Shown here piece after piece: positions 1 through 8,357 of a stretch of 46,052 nt of DNA. The notes under the pieces were generated by a model. It saw only the letters and a list, made by a program, of their open reading frames with translations, did no database searches and was not told the DNA's origin. Position 1 is the stretch's first letter. Each line of letters opens with the position of its first letter. The stretch is from positions 1-46,052 of the forward strand of contig CAYGAW010000145.1 in assembly GCA_964347945.1 (NCBI GenBank), in the 5' to 3' direction. This stretch comes from CAYGAW01 sp964347945 (GTDB lineage: Bacteria; Chloroflexota; Anaerolineae; UBA7937; B3-Chlor). The position numbers and the translations under genes were made by a program.

Positions 1-612
1 ATCCCTCAGCACTACAGTAGCGTTAGGCAAGGCTCGTGGACCCGCGTGAGGGGAACCGAGTTGGCGGGGAAGACGCTGGGTATAGTGGGACTGGGATGGA
101 TCAGCAAAGAGGTCATTCGGCGAGCTTCCGCTTTCGACATGAGGATCCTGGTGCAAACGGGGTATCCAGACGATGAGTTGATCAACCGCTATGGCGTCGA
201 GTATGTGCCATTGGAACGCATACTGCAAGAGGCTGATTACGTCTCCCTCCACTGCGCCGTCACTCCGGAGCGCTGCGACATGATTGGCGAGAAGGAACTC
301 CGAGACATGAAGCCCGGCGCCTACCTGGTGAATACTGCTCGCGGGGAGTTAGTGGACGAAGAAGCCCTACTGAGGGCCTTGCAGGAGGGATGGATCGCCG
401 GGGCGGCCATGGATGCCTTCAAGGAGGAGCCTGCCATCGGTCACCCCCTGTTCGAGCTCGAGAACTTCATCGGCACACCTCACCTTGGTGCCACTACCTA
501 TGAGTCGATCATCCGCATGGGGACCATGGCTGTGGACAACACGCTGCGGGTCTTGAGGGGCGAGCGCCCTGTCCATGTGGTGAACCCTGAGGTCTACGAA
601 AGGCTCAAGTAG
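1..612 (+). CDS. D-isomer-specific 2-hydroxyacid dehydrogenase, C-terminal part (partial, start outside window)
   Basis: NAD-dependent oxidoreductase of the D-2-hydroxyacid dehydrogenase family (phosphoglycerate, glyoxylate and related dehydrogenases), interconverting a 2-hydroxy acid and a 2-keto acid in the cytoplasm. The frame is open from base 1; the first visible residues (GSWTRVRGTELAGKTLGIVG) are the usual entry to the Rossmann domain, so the N-terminal substrate domain lies upstream. The catalytic Arg (NTARGELVDEEAL), Glu (DAFKEEP) and His (GTPHLGATT) are all present. The dinucleotide motif reads GLGWIS, with Ser where the third Gly normally sits, which is unusual. A methionine-initiated frame begins at base 46, but it would start inside the fold and is not a credible start. 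It is followed after 58 bases by the hydrolase gene, probably in one operon. The substrate cannot be assigned. Confidence 0.9.
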   Translation: MPQHYSSVRQGSWTRVRGTELAGKTLGIVGLGWISKEVIRRASAFDMRILVQTGYPDDELINRYGVEYVPLERILQEADYVSLHCAVTPERCDMIGEKELRDMKPGAYLVNTARGELVDEEALLRALQEGWIAGAAMDAFKEEPAIGHPLFELENFIGTPHLGATTYESIIRMGTMAVDNTLRVLRGERPVHVVNPEVYERLK

Positions 613-670
613 GAGCGGGACCCGACCCAGCAGCATGGGTTCTACTAACTGACATGATACCCGAGGCAGC

Positions 671-1621
671 GTGAAGTTCCGGACAGTCACTGGTCTGGTA
701 GAGGAAGAGGAAGTCCGTCTTGCCGACGGACACGGGCACGTGTGGATCAAGCCGCCGAAGGAGGTTTCGAGTGACGCCCGACTGCGGCTGTGTGACTACG
801 CAGCCATAGAGGCCGAACTCGTAGACTTTCGCCTTGCGGGGGGCACCACTATCGTAGACTGTCAACCAGGCGGTTGCGGGCGGGATGCAGAGATGCTGGT
901 TCGTTTGGCCACGGCGACAGGTCTGCATATCACGGCCACAACTGGTTTCCACCGACGGCGGTACTATCCACCAACACACTGGCTGTGGTCCGCCTCAGAA
1001 GAGGAGATCTCTGCCCATTTCGTCGATGAACTGACTCGCGGGATGCACGAAACCAACGGCACGGTTCCCGCGACGACCATAAAGGTGGCCCATGAGGGGC
1101 GTCTCGAGGGCCAGACTCGCGTCTTGATGGCAGCTGCGGCCGAGGCTGCCCGTCAGACCGGGGCGGCGATCATGTGTCACACAGAGCGAGGCACGAACGC
1201 AGAAGAACTTCCGCCGTTCTTTGCCGACAGGGGAGTGACTGCTGACCGGCTTCATATCTGTCACATGGACAAGCGACCTGATTTCGGTCTACATCGCGAA
1301 TTGGCGCAGGCGGGTGCTCTACTAGGTTATGACACCTTCGTGCGCCCCGAGTACAACCCTGAAGAGCGGGTCTGGCCGTTGCTTGAGAAGATGGTCGCCG
1401 ACGGTCTCGCGGATCGTATTGCCGTCGGTTTGGATCTCGCCGACTTCTCCATGTGGCGGCACTCTGGTGGCCAGCCCGGCATGGCGGCGTTGGCCGAGGA
1501 GATTGTGCCACGGCTACACGCGAACGGCATGATCGAGTCTACCATTGTCCAATTGACTGGACGAAACATTGCACGACGCCTCGTGCACCAGACGTCTGAC
1601 GGAAAGGATCTGTCAGGATGA
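671..1621 (+). CDS. Phosphotriesterase/lactonase-family metal-dependent hydrolase
   Basis: A 316-residue TIM-barrel amidohydrolase of the phosphotriesterase (Php/PLL) family. Visible metal-site elements, in order, are the HxH motif (DGHGHVWI, about residues 18-25), the bridging Lys in TTIKVAHEG, His in IMCHTERG, His in HICHMD and the late Asp in VGLDLADF. Length and motif order fit the family. Bacterial members are mostly lactonases or esterases. Beside a KDPG aldolase and dehydrogenases, lactone hydrolysis in a sugar-acid pathway is the best inference; true phosphotriesterase activity is unlikely. The start is GTG with a weak purine-rich stretch upstream. Its stop overlaps the ATG of the next gene (ATGA), so translation is probably coupled. 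It is probably cytoplasmic, as no signal peptide is seen. Confidence 0.85.
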   Translation: MKFRTVTGLVEEEEVRLADGHGHVWIKPPKEVSSDARLRLCDYAAIEAELVDFRLAGGTTIVDCQPGGCGRDAEMLVRLATATGLHITATTGFHRRRYYPPTHWLWSASEEEISAHFVDELTRGMHETNGTVPATTIKVAHEGRLEGQTRVLMAAAAEAARQTGAAIMCHTERGTNAEELPPFFADRGVTADRLHICHMDKRPDFGLHRELAQAGALLGYDTFVRPEYNPEERVWPLLEKMVADGLADRIAVGLDLADFSMWRHSGGQPGMAALAEEIVPRLHANGMIESTIVQLTGRNIARRLVHQTSDGKDLSG

Positions 1622-2568
1622 CAACACGAGCGAATCCTCTGGAACCACGCACTGTCCCCACCTTGTACTTCATCGGCGTGACGACAACGCAGTCATCCAT
1701 CATGAAGGTGTTCCCCAGATGGTCAGATATCCTTGGGCTCGGAGCGGAGATCGTCGGCTATGACGCCCCCATCCACGCTCCGGACGAGAACTACGAGGCT
1801 ATTGTGCGTCACATCAAGGAAGACACACTGGCTATGGGTGCGCTCGTGACCACACACAAGATCGACTTGCTAGACGTAACACGTGAGATGTTCGACTACC
1901 TGGATCCCTACGCAGAGTTGTGTGGCGAAATCTCATGCATCTCCAAATGCGACGGACGACTGGAAGGCTACGCCAAAGATCCCATCACGTCTGGATTGGC
2001 CTGGGAGGCCTTTGTGGAGCCCGGCCACTGGGGACGTACGGGAGCACACGTCATGTGTATTGGGGCGGGTGGCTCGGCTGTGGCCATCAGTGTCTACGTG
2101 TCAGGACTGCCTGACCCGGCCGACCGTCCCCCTAGATTCGTCGTTGTCCAGCGAAGTCTGCCAAGGCTGGAGAAACTACAGGCAATTCATGCCAAGCTCA
2201 ACACAGACATCGAGTTTGAGTACATCCTCAATGAGGACCCGCCCAGGAACGATGAGATCATGGCATCATTGCCCCCTGGCTCGATGGTCATCAACGCTAC
2301 GGGCATGGGCAAAGATCGGCCTGGCTCGCCGGTCACTGATAATGGCCTCTTCCCGGAGAACGGGCTCGTTTGGGAGCTCAACTATCGAGGCGAGCTGGAT
2401 TTCATGCACCAGGCCCAACGGCAAGCTCAGAGCCGCAACTTGACTGTGGAAGATGGCTGGGTGTACTTTCTGCACGGATGGAGTGAGGTGATCGCGGAGG
2501 TGTTTCACCTGGACCTGACCCCGGAGTTGTTCGCTGAGCTCGACAAAGCAGCCGCGGTGATCCGCTAG
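1618..2568 (+). CDS. Divergent shikimate dehydrogenase-like oxidoreductase
   Basis: A 316-residue protein with the AroE architecture: an N-terminal substrate domain, then a Rossmann domain with the dinucleotide loop IGAGGSAVAIS. The catalytic Lys is kept in LVTTHKIDLLD, and the Asp in GYAKDPITSG matches the family GxNTDxxG, with Asn-Thr replaced by Ala-Lys. The NATGMG and GWVYFLHGWSEV segments match the AroE C-terminal region. The N-terminal Ser-x-Ser that binds the shikimate carboxylate is not recognisable (VTTTQSSIMKVFPRW instead), so the substrate is probably not shikimate. It overlaps the hydrolase gene by 4 bases. Context with a KDPG aldolase points to oxidation of a cyclic polyol or sugar acid (inference). 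It is unlikely to be the biosynthetic aroE, since no other aromatic-pathway gene is nearby. Confidence 0.8.
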   Translation: MTTRANPLEPRTVPTLYFIGVTTTQSSIMKVFPRWSDILGLGAEIVGYDAPIHAPDENYEAIVRHIKEDTLAMGALVTTHKIDLLDVTREMFDYLDPYAELCGEISCISKCDGRLEGYAKDPITSGLAWEAFVEPGHWGRTGAHVMCIGAGGSAVAISVYVSGLPDPADRPPRFVVVQRSLPRLEKLQAIHAKLNTDIEFEYILNEDPPRNDEIMASLPPGSMVINATGMGKDRPGSPVTDNGLFPENGLVWELNYRGELDFMHQAQRQAQSRNLTVEDGWVYFLHGWSEVIAEVFHLDLTPELFAELDKAAAVIR

Positions 2569-2589
2569 TCTGCCACGACGATCAGAGAC

Positions 2590-2620
2590 AGGCTCCGTGA
2601 TCCAACTCGCGGAGCCTTTC
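2590..2620 (+). terminator. Hairpin with short T run after the AroE-like gene
   Basis: AGGCTCCG (2590-2597) pairs perfectly with CGGAGCCT (2610-2617) across a 12-base loop and is followed by TTTC. It lies 21 bases after the AroE-like stop and before the aldolase gene. It may end or attenuate the upstream transcript. The T run is short, so termination may be partial. Confidence 0.5.
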
Positions 2621-2681
2621 GCGTGTTCGACGTGGGGCAGCGTCGCCTCTACGATAAGCATACTGCACAAGGAGGAATACA

Positions 2682-3320
2682 ATGCGAGGAGTTCTTCATG
2701 CCCTGGGTGACCTGGGCCTGGTGCCGGTCGTCAAGATCGAGCGCGAAGAGGATGCGGTCGACCTTGCTAGTGCCTTGTCGGCGGGCGGGCTACCATGTGC
2801 GGAGATCACTTTCCGGACCGAAGCAGCCGAGGAGGCCATACGACGGATTTCCTCTAGCTTGCGTGACGTGCTCGTTGGGGCCGGGACCGTACTCTCCGTC
2901 GATCAGGCCGAGAGGGCCGTTTCCGCGGGCGCTCAGTTCATCGTCTCCCCGGGGTTCAATCAGAAGGTTGTCGATTGGTGTCTGGAGAATGCGATAGCCG
3001 TCACACCTGGGGTGCTGACGCCGACGGAGATCGAGATGGCACGCGATCGGGGGCTGGACATCCTCAAGTTCTTCCCCGCAGAGGCCATGGGTGGCATCGC
3101 TACGCTGAGAGCCATTGGAGCCCCCTACGGAGACGTCAAGTTCGTACCTACTGGAGGCATCAACCGGGACAACCTGGCGGATTACCTGGCCCTTCCCAAC
3201 GTCCATTGTTGTGGCGGGAGCTGGCTGGTGAAGGCCAATCTGATCTCGGCTGGCAAGTTTGACGAGATCACACAGCTGACTCAGGACGCCATGTCTGTGG
3301 TGCGCCAAGTTCGCGGATAG
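2682..3320 (+). CDS. eda: 2-dehydro-3-deoxy-phosphogluconate/4-hydroxy-2-oxoglutarate aldolase (KDPG/KHG aldolase)
   Basis: Class I aldolase that splits 2-keto-3-deoxy-6-phosphogluconate (or KHG-type substrates) to pyruvate and an aldehyde. At 212 residues it has the normal family length. The active-site Glu sits in CAEITFRT, the glycine-rich strand is VGAGTVLS, the Schiff-base Lys is in ILKFFPAEAMGG, and the phosphate-binding segments FVPTGGIN and CCGGSWLV are present. A strong ribosome site (AAGGAGGAAT) lies 5-10 bases before the ATG. A weak promoter candidate (TTCGAC at 2626, 18-base spacer, TACGAT at 2650) lies after the preceding hairpin, so it may be transcribed partly on its own. It closes the catabolic cluster and supports a 2-keto-3-deoxy acid intermediate. 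A non-phosphorylated KDG-like substrate cannot be excluded. Confidence 0.93.
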   Translation: MRGVLHALGDLGLVPVVKIEREEDAVDLASALSAGGLPCAEITFRTEAAEEAIRRISSSLRDVLVGAGTVLSVDQAERAVSAGAQFIVSPGFNQKVVDWCLENAIAVTPGVLTPTEIEMARDRGLDILKFFPAEAMGGIATLRAIGAPYGDVKFVPTGGINRDNLADYLALPNVHCCGGSWLVKANLISAGKFDEITQLTQDAMSVVRQVRG

Positions 3321-3384
3321 TGCGCGTTTGAGGCCATCCCCAACGAACAAACATCGGCGGGGACCGTGAAGCCCAAATGTGCAT

Positions 3385-3397
3385 CCGTGGACCACGG
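3385..3397. repeat. Short palindrome CCGTGG-A-CCACGG
   Basis: Perfect 6-bp inverted repeat around one central base, 64 bases after the aldolase stop. No role is evident. It could be an operator half-site pair or chance. Confidence 0.4.
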
Positions 3398-3980
3398 CCA
3401 CTGCACTCTTCCTATTCATGTCTGCAATCAGCCTGATGTAGTTGTAGTGATGCGTGCCTGGTGCCTTCGCTGTCTGAAGCCGGTCTCGCGCAACCTCCCC
3501 GCAGATGCAAGACAGACGTGAAGTCAAGCGCGATTCGAATGAACGCCGAGAAACTGACTGACTACCGCGTCGTTGGTCTGTCACAGGCCTGGAGATACCC
3601 GAGTCGCGCCTTGAGTTATGAGGCTCTGAGCTGGGAACTGAAATCCTCGCCTTGTGGTACGTTCGTCTTTACTACAGGCGTTGAGATAGAGCCAGAAAGC
3701 GACCTCAAGCGGCTGTAGTGTTCGACCCTTTGTGCCGAACCGCCCCCGGCGATTCGAGTGCGGGCCCTGCCTTCCGCTCAACCGTCACCGCACCTGTCAC
3801 AGATCCCAACTCCTGCTATTCTGTGTCCTGAGGTTTGCAGCCAGCGTCAACTTCATCCTCATGCGGGCGTTGGGGTGCCGGACTCCGGTCAGGGGCATAG
3901 GCCTCGAGGGCTGTCCTCTCGCGGGATGGCCTATTCTTGTTTCGGCGCAGGTTCGTTGGTGGTGAAACAAGGCCCGGCTT

Positions 3981-4005
3981 GTCGAGGCAAGAATGTATCC
4001 TCGAC
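3981..4005. repeat. Hairpin GTCGAGG / CCTCGAC with 11-base loop
   Basis: GTCGAGG at 3981-3987 pairs with CCTCGAC at 3999-4005, with TCTCT following on the plus strand. It lies downstream of the minus-strand LysM gene and of the plus-strand aldolase gene. It could be a weak transcription end, but there is no clear T run. Confidence 0.3.
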
Positions 4006-4089
4006 TCTCTACCTCAGAGGAATATGATAGCGGAGCCTCACGGCTATCCTAGCACCGACGGTCATGGTCAGCAATTGATGTCACCCCAC

Positions 4090-4240
4090 CAGAGGCACTG
4101 TCTCGCTGATGCAATAGCGCCGGTGCAGCACAAGCAGCCTGGCTTTCGCGCTTCAAGTCCAGCACGGCTTCCGGGCGGCGGTGCTTCTTTCTCATCGCAG
4201 TCGTCCGGTTCAGCTGCCAGCCAGAACTAGGCGGGGCGCA
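4090..4240 (-). pseudogene. Decayed TPR-like gene fragment, copy A
   Basis: Read on the minus strand this encodes a stop, then FWLAAEPDDCDEKEAP, then after a one-base shift EAVLDLKRESQAA followed by CAAPALLHQRD. This matches the open copy at 8358-8503 (FWLAAERDDLDGKHGCLEAV and so on) at both DNA and peptide level. The motif resembles a TPR-like helical hairpin common in Chloroflexota proteins (family resemblance from memory). An in-frame stop and a frameshift show it is no longer coding. Confidence 0.6.
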
Positions 4241-4389
4241 CGAGTGGCGTGATGCATGCCGTGCCCGAGGAGCGCTCCAACGATGACAGGCACCTCTCGA
4301 CTATGGCCAGTCAGCTCGACGCCAGGGCAATGGAACATGCCAGGCACCCGACTGGAAGACGTGAAGGGACAGCCTCGTCCGGCGCACTA

Positions 4390-6687
4390 CTAGGGAATGT
4401 ATGCAGGCCGCGCTACGGGGCAATTCGAACCCTCGGGCTGCGGGAAAATGTAGAGCGTGTAGCAGAGCGTGGGCCCAAACAACCAATCGCAGACGTCCTT
4501 TCCGCAGCCCACTTCCTGCTGAGCCTCCTCAAGCGAGGAGAAGTCCCACGGCTGCCAGTGGGCAGCAACGGTGTCGCCACTGAATACGTCCCAGACGACA
4601 GCCTTGGTCTCGACATGGATCTCGCCCAAAGTAATGGGGGCAACCAATGTGTCGGGATGCGGGTCCATGCCCTGACCTAAGGACGCAAAGAAATGGGGCC
4701 CGCAGTCGTCCTCAAAATGAGGCCCCTTGCGCATGCAGAGGGTGCCCAACCCTGTATCGCAACTCTCGTAGAACTGCTTGGTTTGTCCGTTCAGTGCCAA
4801 AAGCCAGGCAGGGTCCAGGTCATCGCAATCGTCGAACTCGATGGAATGGAACGTGACCATGGCGTACTCAGGGCACTGCGGCAGATCGTAGTCGTTGTCC
4901 GGCGTTAGAGCGCTCAAGTTGGACTGCGCCTGCCCCGCAACGGCGCGAACCTGCCAACTGATGCGCCCCCCACACTCGTGCGGCAGTTTCACCAGAGCCG
5001 ATCGGTCCGTGGGACCCACCAGCGACCAGCCGCCGCCTGTATTGTACGGCACCCCGTTGAGCAGAATCTGGAAGCCGGAGATCTTGTTTGGATCTCCATC
5101 CCACTTCCAACTGAGCGACCGCGTCAGTGGATCAATCGGACGCCACGAACGGACCATGTCTTCGAACACATCATAAGGAACAGGCATCATCGGATCTTCG
5201 TAGCTGAAGGTAGTCATCAGGCCACTGGTGTCCAGCGCTCCCGCCAGAGGCTGGATGGCCACGCCAATCTCGAGCCCGTCCCCTGCCAAGCTCCGCCTGG
5301 CCCCATCCCAGGTCTGCCGTGGATACTCGCCACTCAATGGCCCGATCTCGCTGAGCTTGCCCCCTGACCACCCCCAGCATTCCCCCTCTACTTCCAGCGA
5401 CTCGTCTGCGGGAATGGGAACCACCAGCCTCCCATCACCGCTAGGCGACAGAGGGAAGTTGTCCCCCCATAACGCCGACTGTACAAAGTCGTTGAAGAAG
5501 TTGCCGCCGGCGTCGGGCACACGGACATGAGGGGCGCCCTCAAAGGACAGGTAACAATAGACTTCATCATAGCCGGCGGGCACGGACATATCCAGGGCCT
5601 CTACCTGCAAGTGCGTAGCCAGGGTTTGAGGACAATCCCCCTCAACGACCAGCGCCCCAGCCTTGTTGCTGGGCTGCCTTCCCCAGGAGTTGACCGCCTC
5701 CACCCAGAAAATGAAGGCTCCCCAGTCCGGCGCGGGGAACTCGAACCAGGCTTGCCCTCCGGCTGCCGGCTCCAGCTCGGCGATCACTCGCGGATCCTGA
5801 CTGAGGTTCCACAGATACCACACCTCGTAGCGCCCTTCGTTGTCGGCGTTGTCGTTCCAGCGCAGCCGTATGTTGCAGCCCGTCACCTCGGCCTGAAGAT
5901 CGGTCGGTGCCGCGGGGGGCGAGCCCTCCTGCAAGATGTCGAGAGAGCCGATGGTGATGCCCACCACTGGGCTGAGCGCGCCAAGCCTGGTTCCGGTTGG
6001 CGGAGCCAGGGGTTTGCTGCCTGGAGGCTGATCTTCACCGGGTGGCAGTGTCGGGCCGACGGGCGGACCCTCAGGCCCGGGTGCCGCTTTGGACTGCGGA
6101 GGAGGCAGCACCACCTCGCTGCCTACAGGTGGCTCTTGATCACCCAAGCCAGGGTTCAACTGCCGCACGGTGTCCGGGTCGGCATTGTAAGCTGCAGCGA
6201 GATCCTCCAGCGTATCGCCTTCCTGTACGGTCACCAGCCGCGCAGGCTCATCGGCGCTCGGTCTTTTCACCCCCCCGACGTTCACCGGCCAGCTATCCCC
6301 CATGAGACCCGTGGCGTCCACCGCGCGCACCCAAAGCGTGTGCAAACCCTGGGGCACATTCAGGTCGAAAGAGACGTAGAAGGGGGAGATGCCCTCAGCG
6401 AGGCGGCTCTCCTGTGTGTCGATGAGCTGACCATCAAGCCACAGTTCGGCCCGCCTTATGGGAACGCCTCCGAAGGCGGTGGCCGAAACGGGGAGGTAAC
6501 TCCCCGCCAGGGTTGATGTCCCGGAAGCCGGGTAGGTAATGGTAACGCTCGGCGGCTCAGATTGTGCTAGCAACTGCTGCTGCCGAATGTAGCGAACAGC
6601 GAAGCCGCCCAGCACAACGCAGGCCAGAGTCGCAAGAACAGAGAGAGTGACAGCGATCGGTATCCCGCAGCCGCGACGCTTGTTCAT
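4390..6687 (-). CDS. Membrane-anchored surface protein with Ig-like, LysM and FN3-like domains
   Basis: A 765-residue extracellular protein held by one N-terminal membrane segment (about residues 10-31). An Ig-like beta domain follows (about 44-138), then a LysM peptidoglycan-binding domain (about 151-195; QEGDTLEDLAAAYNADPDTV), a Pro/Gly-rich linker (about 197-232), an FN3-like domain (about 258-348), and further beta-rich segments with paired cysteines to the end. No catalytic motif is visible. LysM suggests cell-wall attachment; the ligand of the other domains is unknown. The start is fixed by AAAGGAGG just upstream of the ATG. It lies 64 bases after the lipoprotein gene on the same strand and is probably co-transcribed with it. 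The domain style is typical of Chloroflexota surface proteins. Confidence 0.85.
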   Translation of the reverse strand: MNKRRGCGIPIAVTLSVLATLACVVLGGFAVRYIRQQQLLAQSEPPSVTITYPASGTSTLAGSYLPVSATAFGGVPIRRAELWLDGQLIDTQESRLAEGISPFYVSFDLNVPQGLHTLWVRAVDATGLMGDSWPVNVGGVKRPSADEPARLVTVQEGDTLEDLAAAYNADPDTVRQLNPGLGDQEPPVGSEVVLPPPQSKAAPGPEGPPVGPTLPPGEDQPPGSKPLAPPTGTRLGALSPVVGITIGSLDILQEGSPPAAPTDLQAEVTGCNIRLRWNDNADNEGRYEVWYLWNLSQDPRVIAELEPAAGGQAWFEFPAPDWGAFIFWVEAVNSWGRQPSNKAGALVVEGDCPQTLATHLQVEALDMSVPAGYDEVYCYLSFEGAPHVRVPDAGGNFFNDFVQSALWGDNFPLSPSGDGRLVVPIPADESLEVEGECWGWSGGKLSEIGPLSGEYPRQTWDGARRSLAGDGLEIGVAIQPLAGALDTSGLMTTFSYEDPMMPVPYDVFEDMVRSWRPIDPLTRSLSWKWDGDPNKISGFQILLNGVPYNTGGGWSLVGPTDRSALVKLPHECGGRISWQVRAVAGQAQSNLSALTPDNDYDLPQCPEYAMVTFHSIEFDDCDDLDPAWLLALNGQTKQFYESCDTGLGTLCMRKGPHFEDDCGPHFFASLGQGMDPHPDTLVAPITLGEIHVETKAVVWDVFSGDTVAAHWQPWDFSSLEEAQQEVGCGKDVCDWLFGPTLCYTLYIFPQPEGSNCPVARPAYIP

Positions 6688-6751
6688 AGCGATCCTCCTT
6701 TACCCTACGCACTTGTCCCAGACGCTTGCGGTCCGCGCCACACCACCCCGT

Positions 6752-7855
6752 TCAGTAGTTGGCGATATAGAAGGAGCCGGTACCCCACCAGGACACGTTG
6801 CCTCGAGCGGAATCGTCCGTGGCTCTGATGCGGTACTCCATCGTCCCATCGCAGATAGCGTGCTCGAGCGGGATATAGGTCACGCTCCAGTCGTTGCCGT
6901 TCCTCGAAAAACCTCCGCACCATTCCTCGTCTCCGTCGTCGGACAGGGTGCAATACAAATCGACCGACCTGACACCGGATGGGTCGCGGACCCTGGCGCT
7001 GATCTCTACCTCCACGGGTGCGGTCAAGCAGTAGACAGAATTGCCTGACTGTCCAACATTGTCGATGATGGGCCCCTCGGTATCCGTGATCACGGAGACG
7101 GTGAGGCTTTTGCTCACCTCACCTCCCGGTCCCCTGGCGGTCAAGGTATAGGTTGTGGTCTCGGTGGGACACCTGTTGTCCCGCGAATCATGGTCGCCCA
7201 CACCCTCTCCGTCAAACCATACCTCGCTGATGAAGCCCTCCACCGCCCAACTGATCGTGGGGCATGCTCCCTCCTGGACCTGGGCCGGAACTGCCTGGAA
7301 AGAGACGATGGTCGGAGGAGGTGGAGTGGTAGGAGTGACAGTGGGCGGTTCCGGCGTGGCTGTGGGCGGTACCGGAGTCGCCGTCGGCGGCACTGGCGTC
7401 CCAGTCGGAGCCGGTGAGGACGTAGGCGAAGGAGACGGCGCTTCCGGCGTGACGATTTCCTCTGTAGGCAAGGGCGTGGGGGAACCCTCCAGTTCGCCCA
7501 CCGTGACGACAACTGTGGACTCGGGTCCAGTGTTGCCCAGGCTGTCCGTGGCCCTGGCGCTGATGTTGTAGACGCCCGGCCCGCTCGGGTTCCACCCCAC
7601 TGTGGTATCGGCCAGCACGCCTCCCCCTGCCGGCGCCTGGATCAGAAGAGAGCCGTCAACAAAGAATTCGAAGCTGGCCACGCCGTCGGCATCGGAGGCA
7701 TGGGCCGTGATCTCCTGGGGCGCCACAGGCAGCTTCGCCCCATCGAGCGGCTGATCAAGCCAGCTGGTCGGGCCCTGCGTGGACGACGGGGCACACGCGG
7801 CCAACAGCAGAATCATGATAAGCGCCATTGCGCAATGGGCAAGCGACCATCTCAT
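6752..7855 (-). CDS. Lipoprotein with Ig-like domains and Pro/Thr linker
   Basis: A 367-residue secreted lipoprotein. The signal peptide ends in a lipobox (MILLLAAC, Cys21), so it is expected on the outer face of the membrane. A first Ig-like domain (about 30-118) is followed by a Pro/Thr/Ser linker with repeated TPVPPTA units (about 122-180), a second beta domain (about 181-255) and a C-terminal Cys-containing beta domain (about 260-367). The frame stays open upstream to 8203, but GGGAGGTG sits 5-6 bases before the ATG at 7855 and the lipobox lies at the right distance, so I start there. No enzyme motif is seen. It is first in a two-gene minus-strand unit with the LysM protein. The DNA of the linker is itself repetitive (about 7320-7420). 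Confidence 0.85.
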   Translation of the reverse strand: MRWSLAHCAMALIMILLLAACAPSSTQGPTSWLDQPLDGAKLPVAPQEITAHASDADGVASFEFFVDGSLLIQAPAGGGVLADTTVGWNPSGPGVYNISARATDSLGNTGPESTVVVTVGELEGSPTPLPTEEIVTPEAPSPSPTSSPAPTGTPVPPTATPVPPTATPEPPTVTPTTPPPPTIVSFQAVPAQVQEGACPTISWAVEGFISEVWFDGEGVGDHDSRDNRCPTETTTYTLTARGPGGEVSKSLTVSVITDTEGPIIDNVGQSGNSVYCLTAPVEVEISARVRDPSGVRSVDLYCTLSDDGDEEWCGGFSRNGNDWSVTYIPLEHAICDGTMEYRIRATDDSARGNVSWWGTGSFYIANY

Positions 7856-8011
7856 AACCCCACCTCCCATCATGACGATCAAACGCTGATCCTTTGGCCA
7901 TCCAGCGGTTGACCAAAGGCGCGTGGCGTGTGGACATGAATCTGCTCGGCGCGTCAAAGCATGGCGTCGCCGCAAGCCCTTTTGTCGATAGGGGAGAGAG
8001 CTAAGTGCCTT

Positions 8012-8040
8012 AGAGTACAACACAGCCGCAGGATTGTCAA
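8012..8040 (-). promoter_or_regulatory. Promoter for the lipoprotein/LysM unit
   Basis: On the minus strand TTGACA (8035-8040) is followed by a 17-base spacer and TACTCT (8012-8017). The predicted start near 8005 leaves a leader of about 150 bases before the lipoprotein ATG. The -35 is consensus and the -10 is weak. Confidence 0.55.
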
Positions 8041-8357
8041 GGGAAGTCCCTGAGTGGAGTACATCCCAACTTTGCAGGGGCAGATATCCAAGCATCTTGA
8101 GTAGGCCTTGGGTGAGGCAAGGCCTTTGTCGAAGGGTGATCAAATGCCACTGATCGTCACAGATCCGCGCTCTTCGATACGCACTCCGCCATGTTCGGCG
8201 CAATATGAGTTTCGCATGATGTCAAGAGGCTTCGCTGTTCAGCGGGAGTTTGTACCGGAGGGTGCCCATCGTCTTCGGTGATCTGTGCTGAAGCAGCGGG
8301 GCCTCAAGGGTACTCGACCACAAACAACCGCTGTCGGCAACCGACGCGCCCTCGGTA

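Larger units (their letters stand above)
3321..4389. other. Long gene-poor interval between the catabolic cluster and the surface-protein genes
   Basis: No open frame here resembles a protein in either direction. It contains a 13-base palindrome at 3385-3397, a 7-bp hairpin at 3981-4005 and a decayed TPR-like fragment at 4090-4240 (minus strand). The rest shows nothing I can name; it looks like decayed sequence between two converging units. Confidence 0.6.

Noticed and set aside
4418..4440. Minus-strand GGGTTCGAAT resembling a tRNA T-loop
   Set aside because: It lies inside the LysM gene, and no acceptor stem, anticodon arm or D-arm can be built around it.
4249..4680. 143-codon plus-strand frame at the 3' end of the LysM gene
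   Set aside because: It mostly overlaps real minus-strand coding sequence, has low-complexity composition and no ribosome site.
5527..6516. 329-codon open frame on the plus strand inside the LysM gene
   Set aside because: It is the reverse shadow of a GC-rich gene. Its product has no coherent motifs, while the minus-strand frame has a clear anchor, LysM and ribosome site.
7300..7430. Repetitive GGCGG-rich DNA considered as a CRISPR or tandem-repeat array
   Set aside because: The repeats are short, imperfect and in frame with the Pro/Thr linker codons; there are no spacers.
7856..8203. 116-codon N-terminal extension of the lipoprotein frame
   Set aside because: It would bury the signal peptide. 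A strong ribosome site and correctly placed lipobox support the ATG at 7855, and the promoter lies within the extension.
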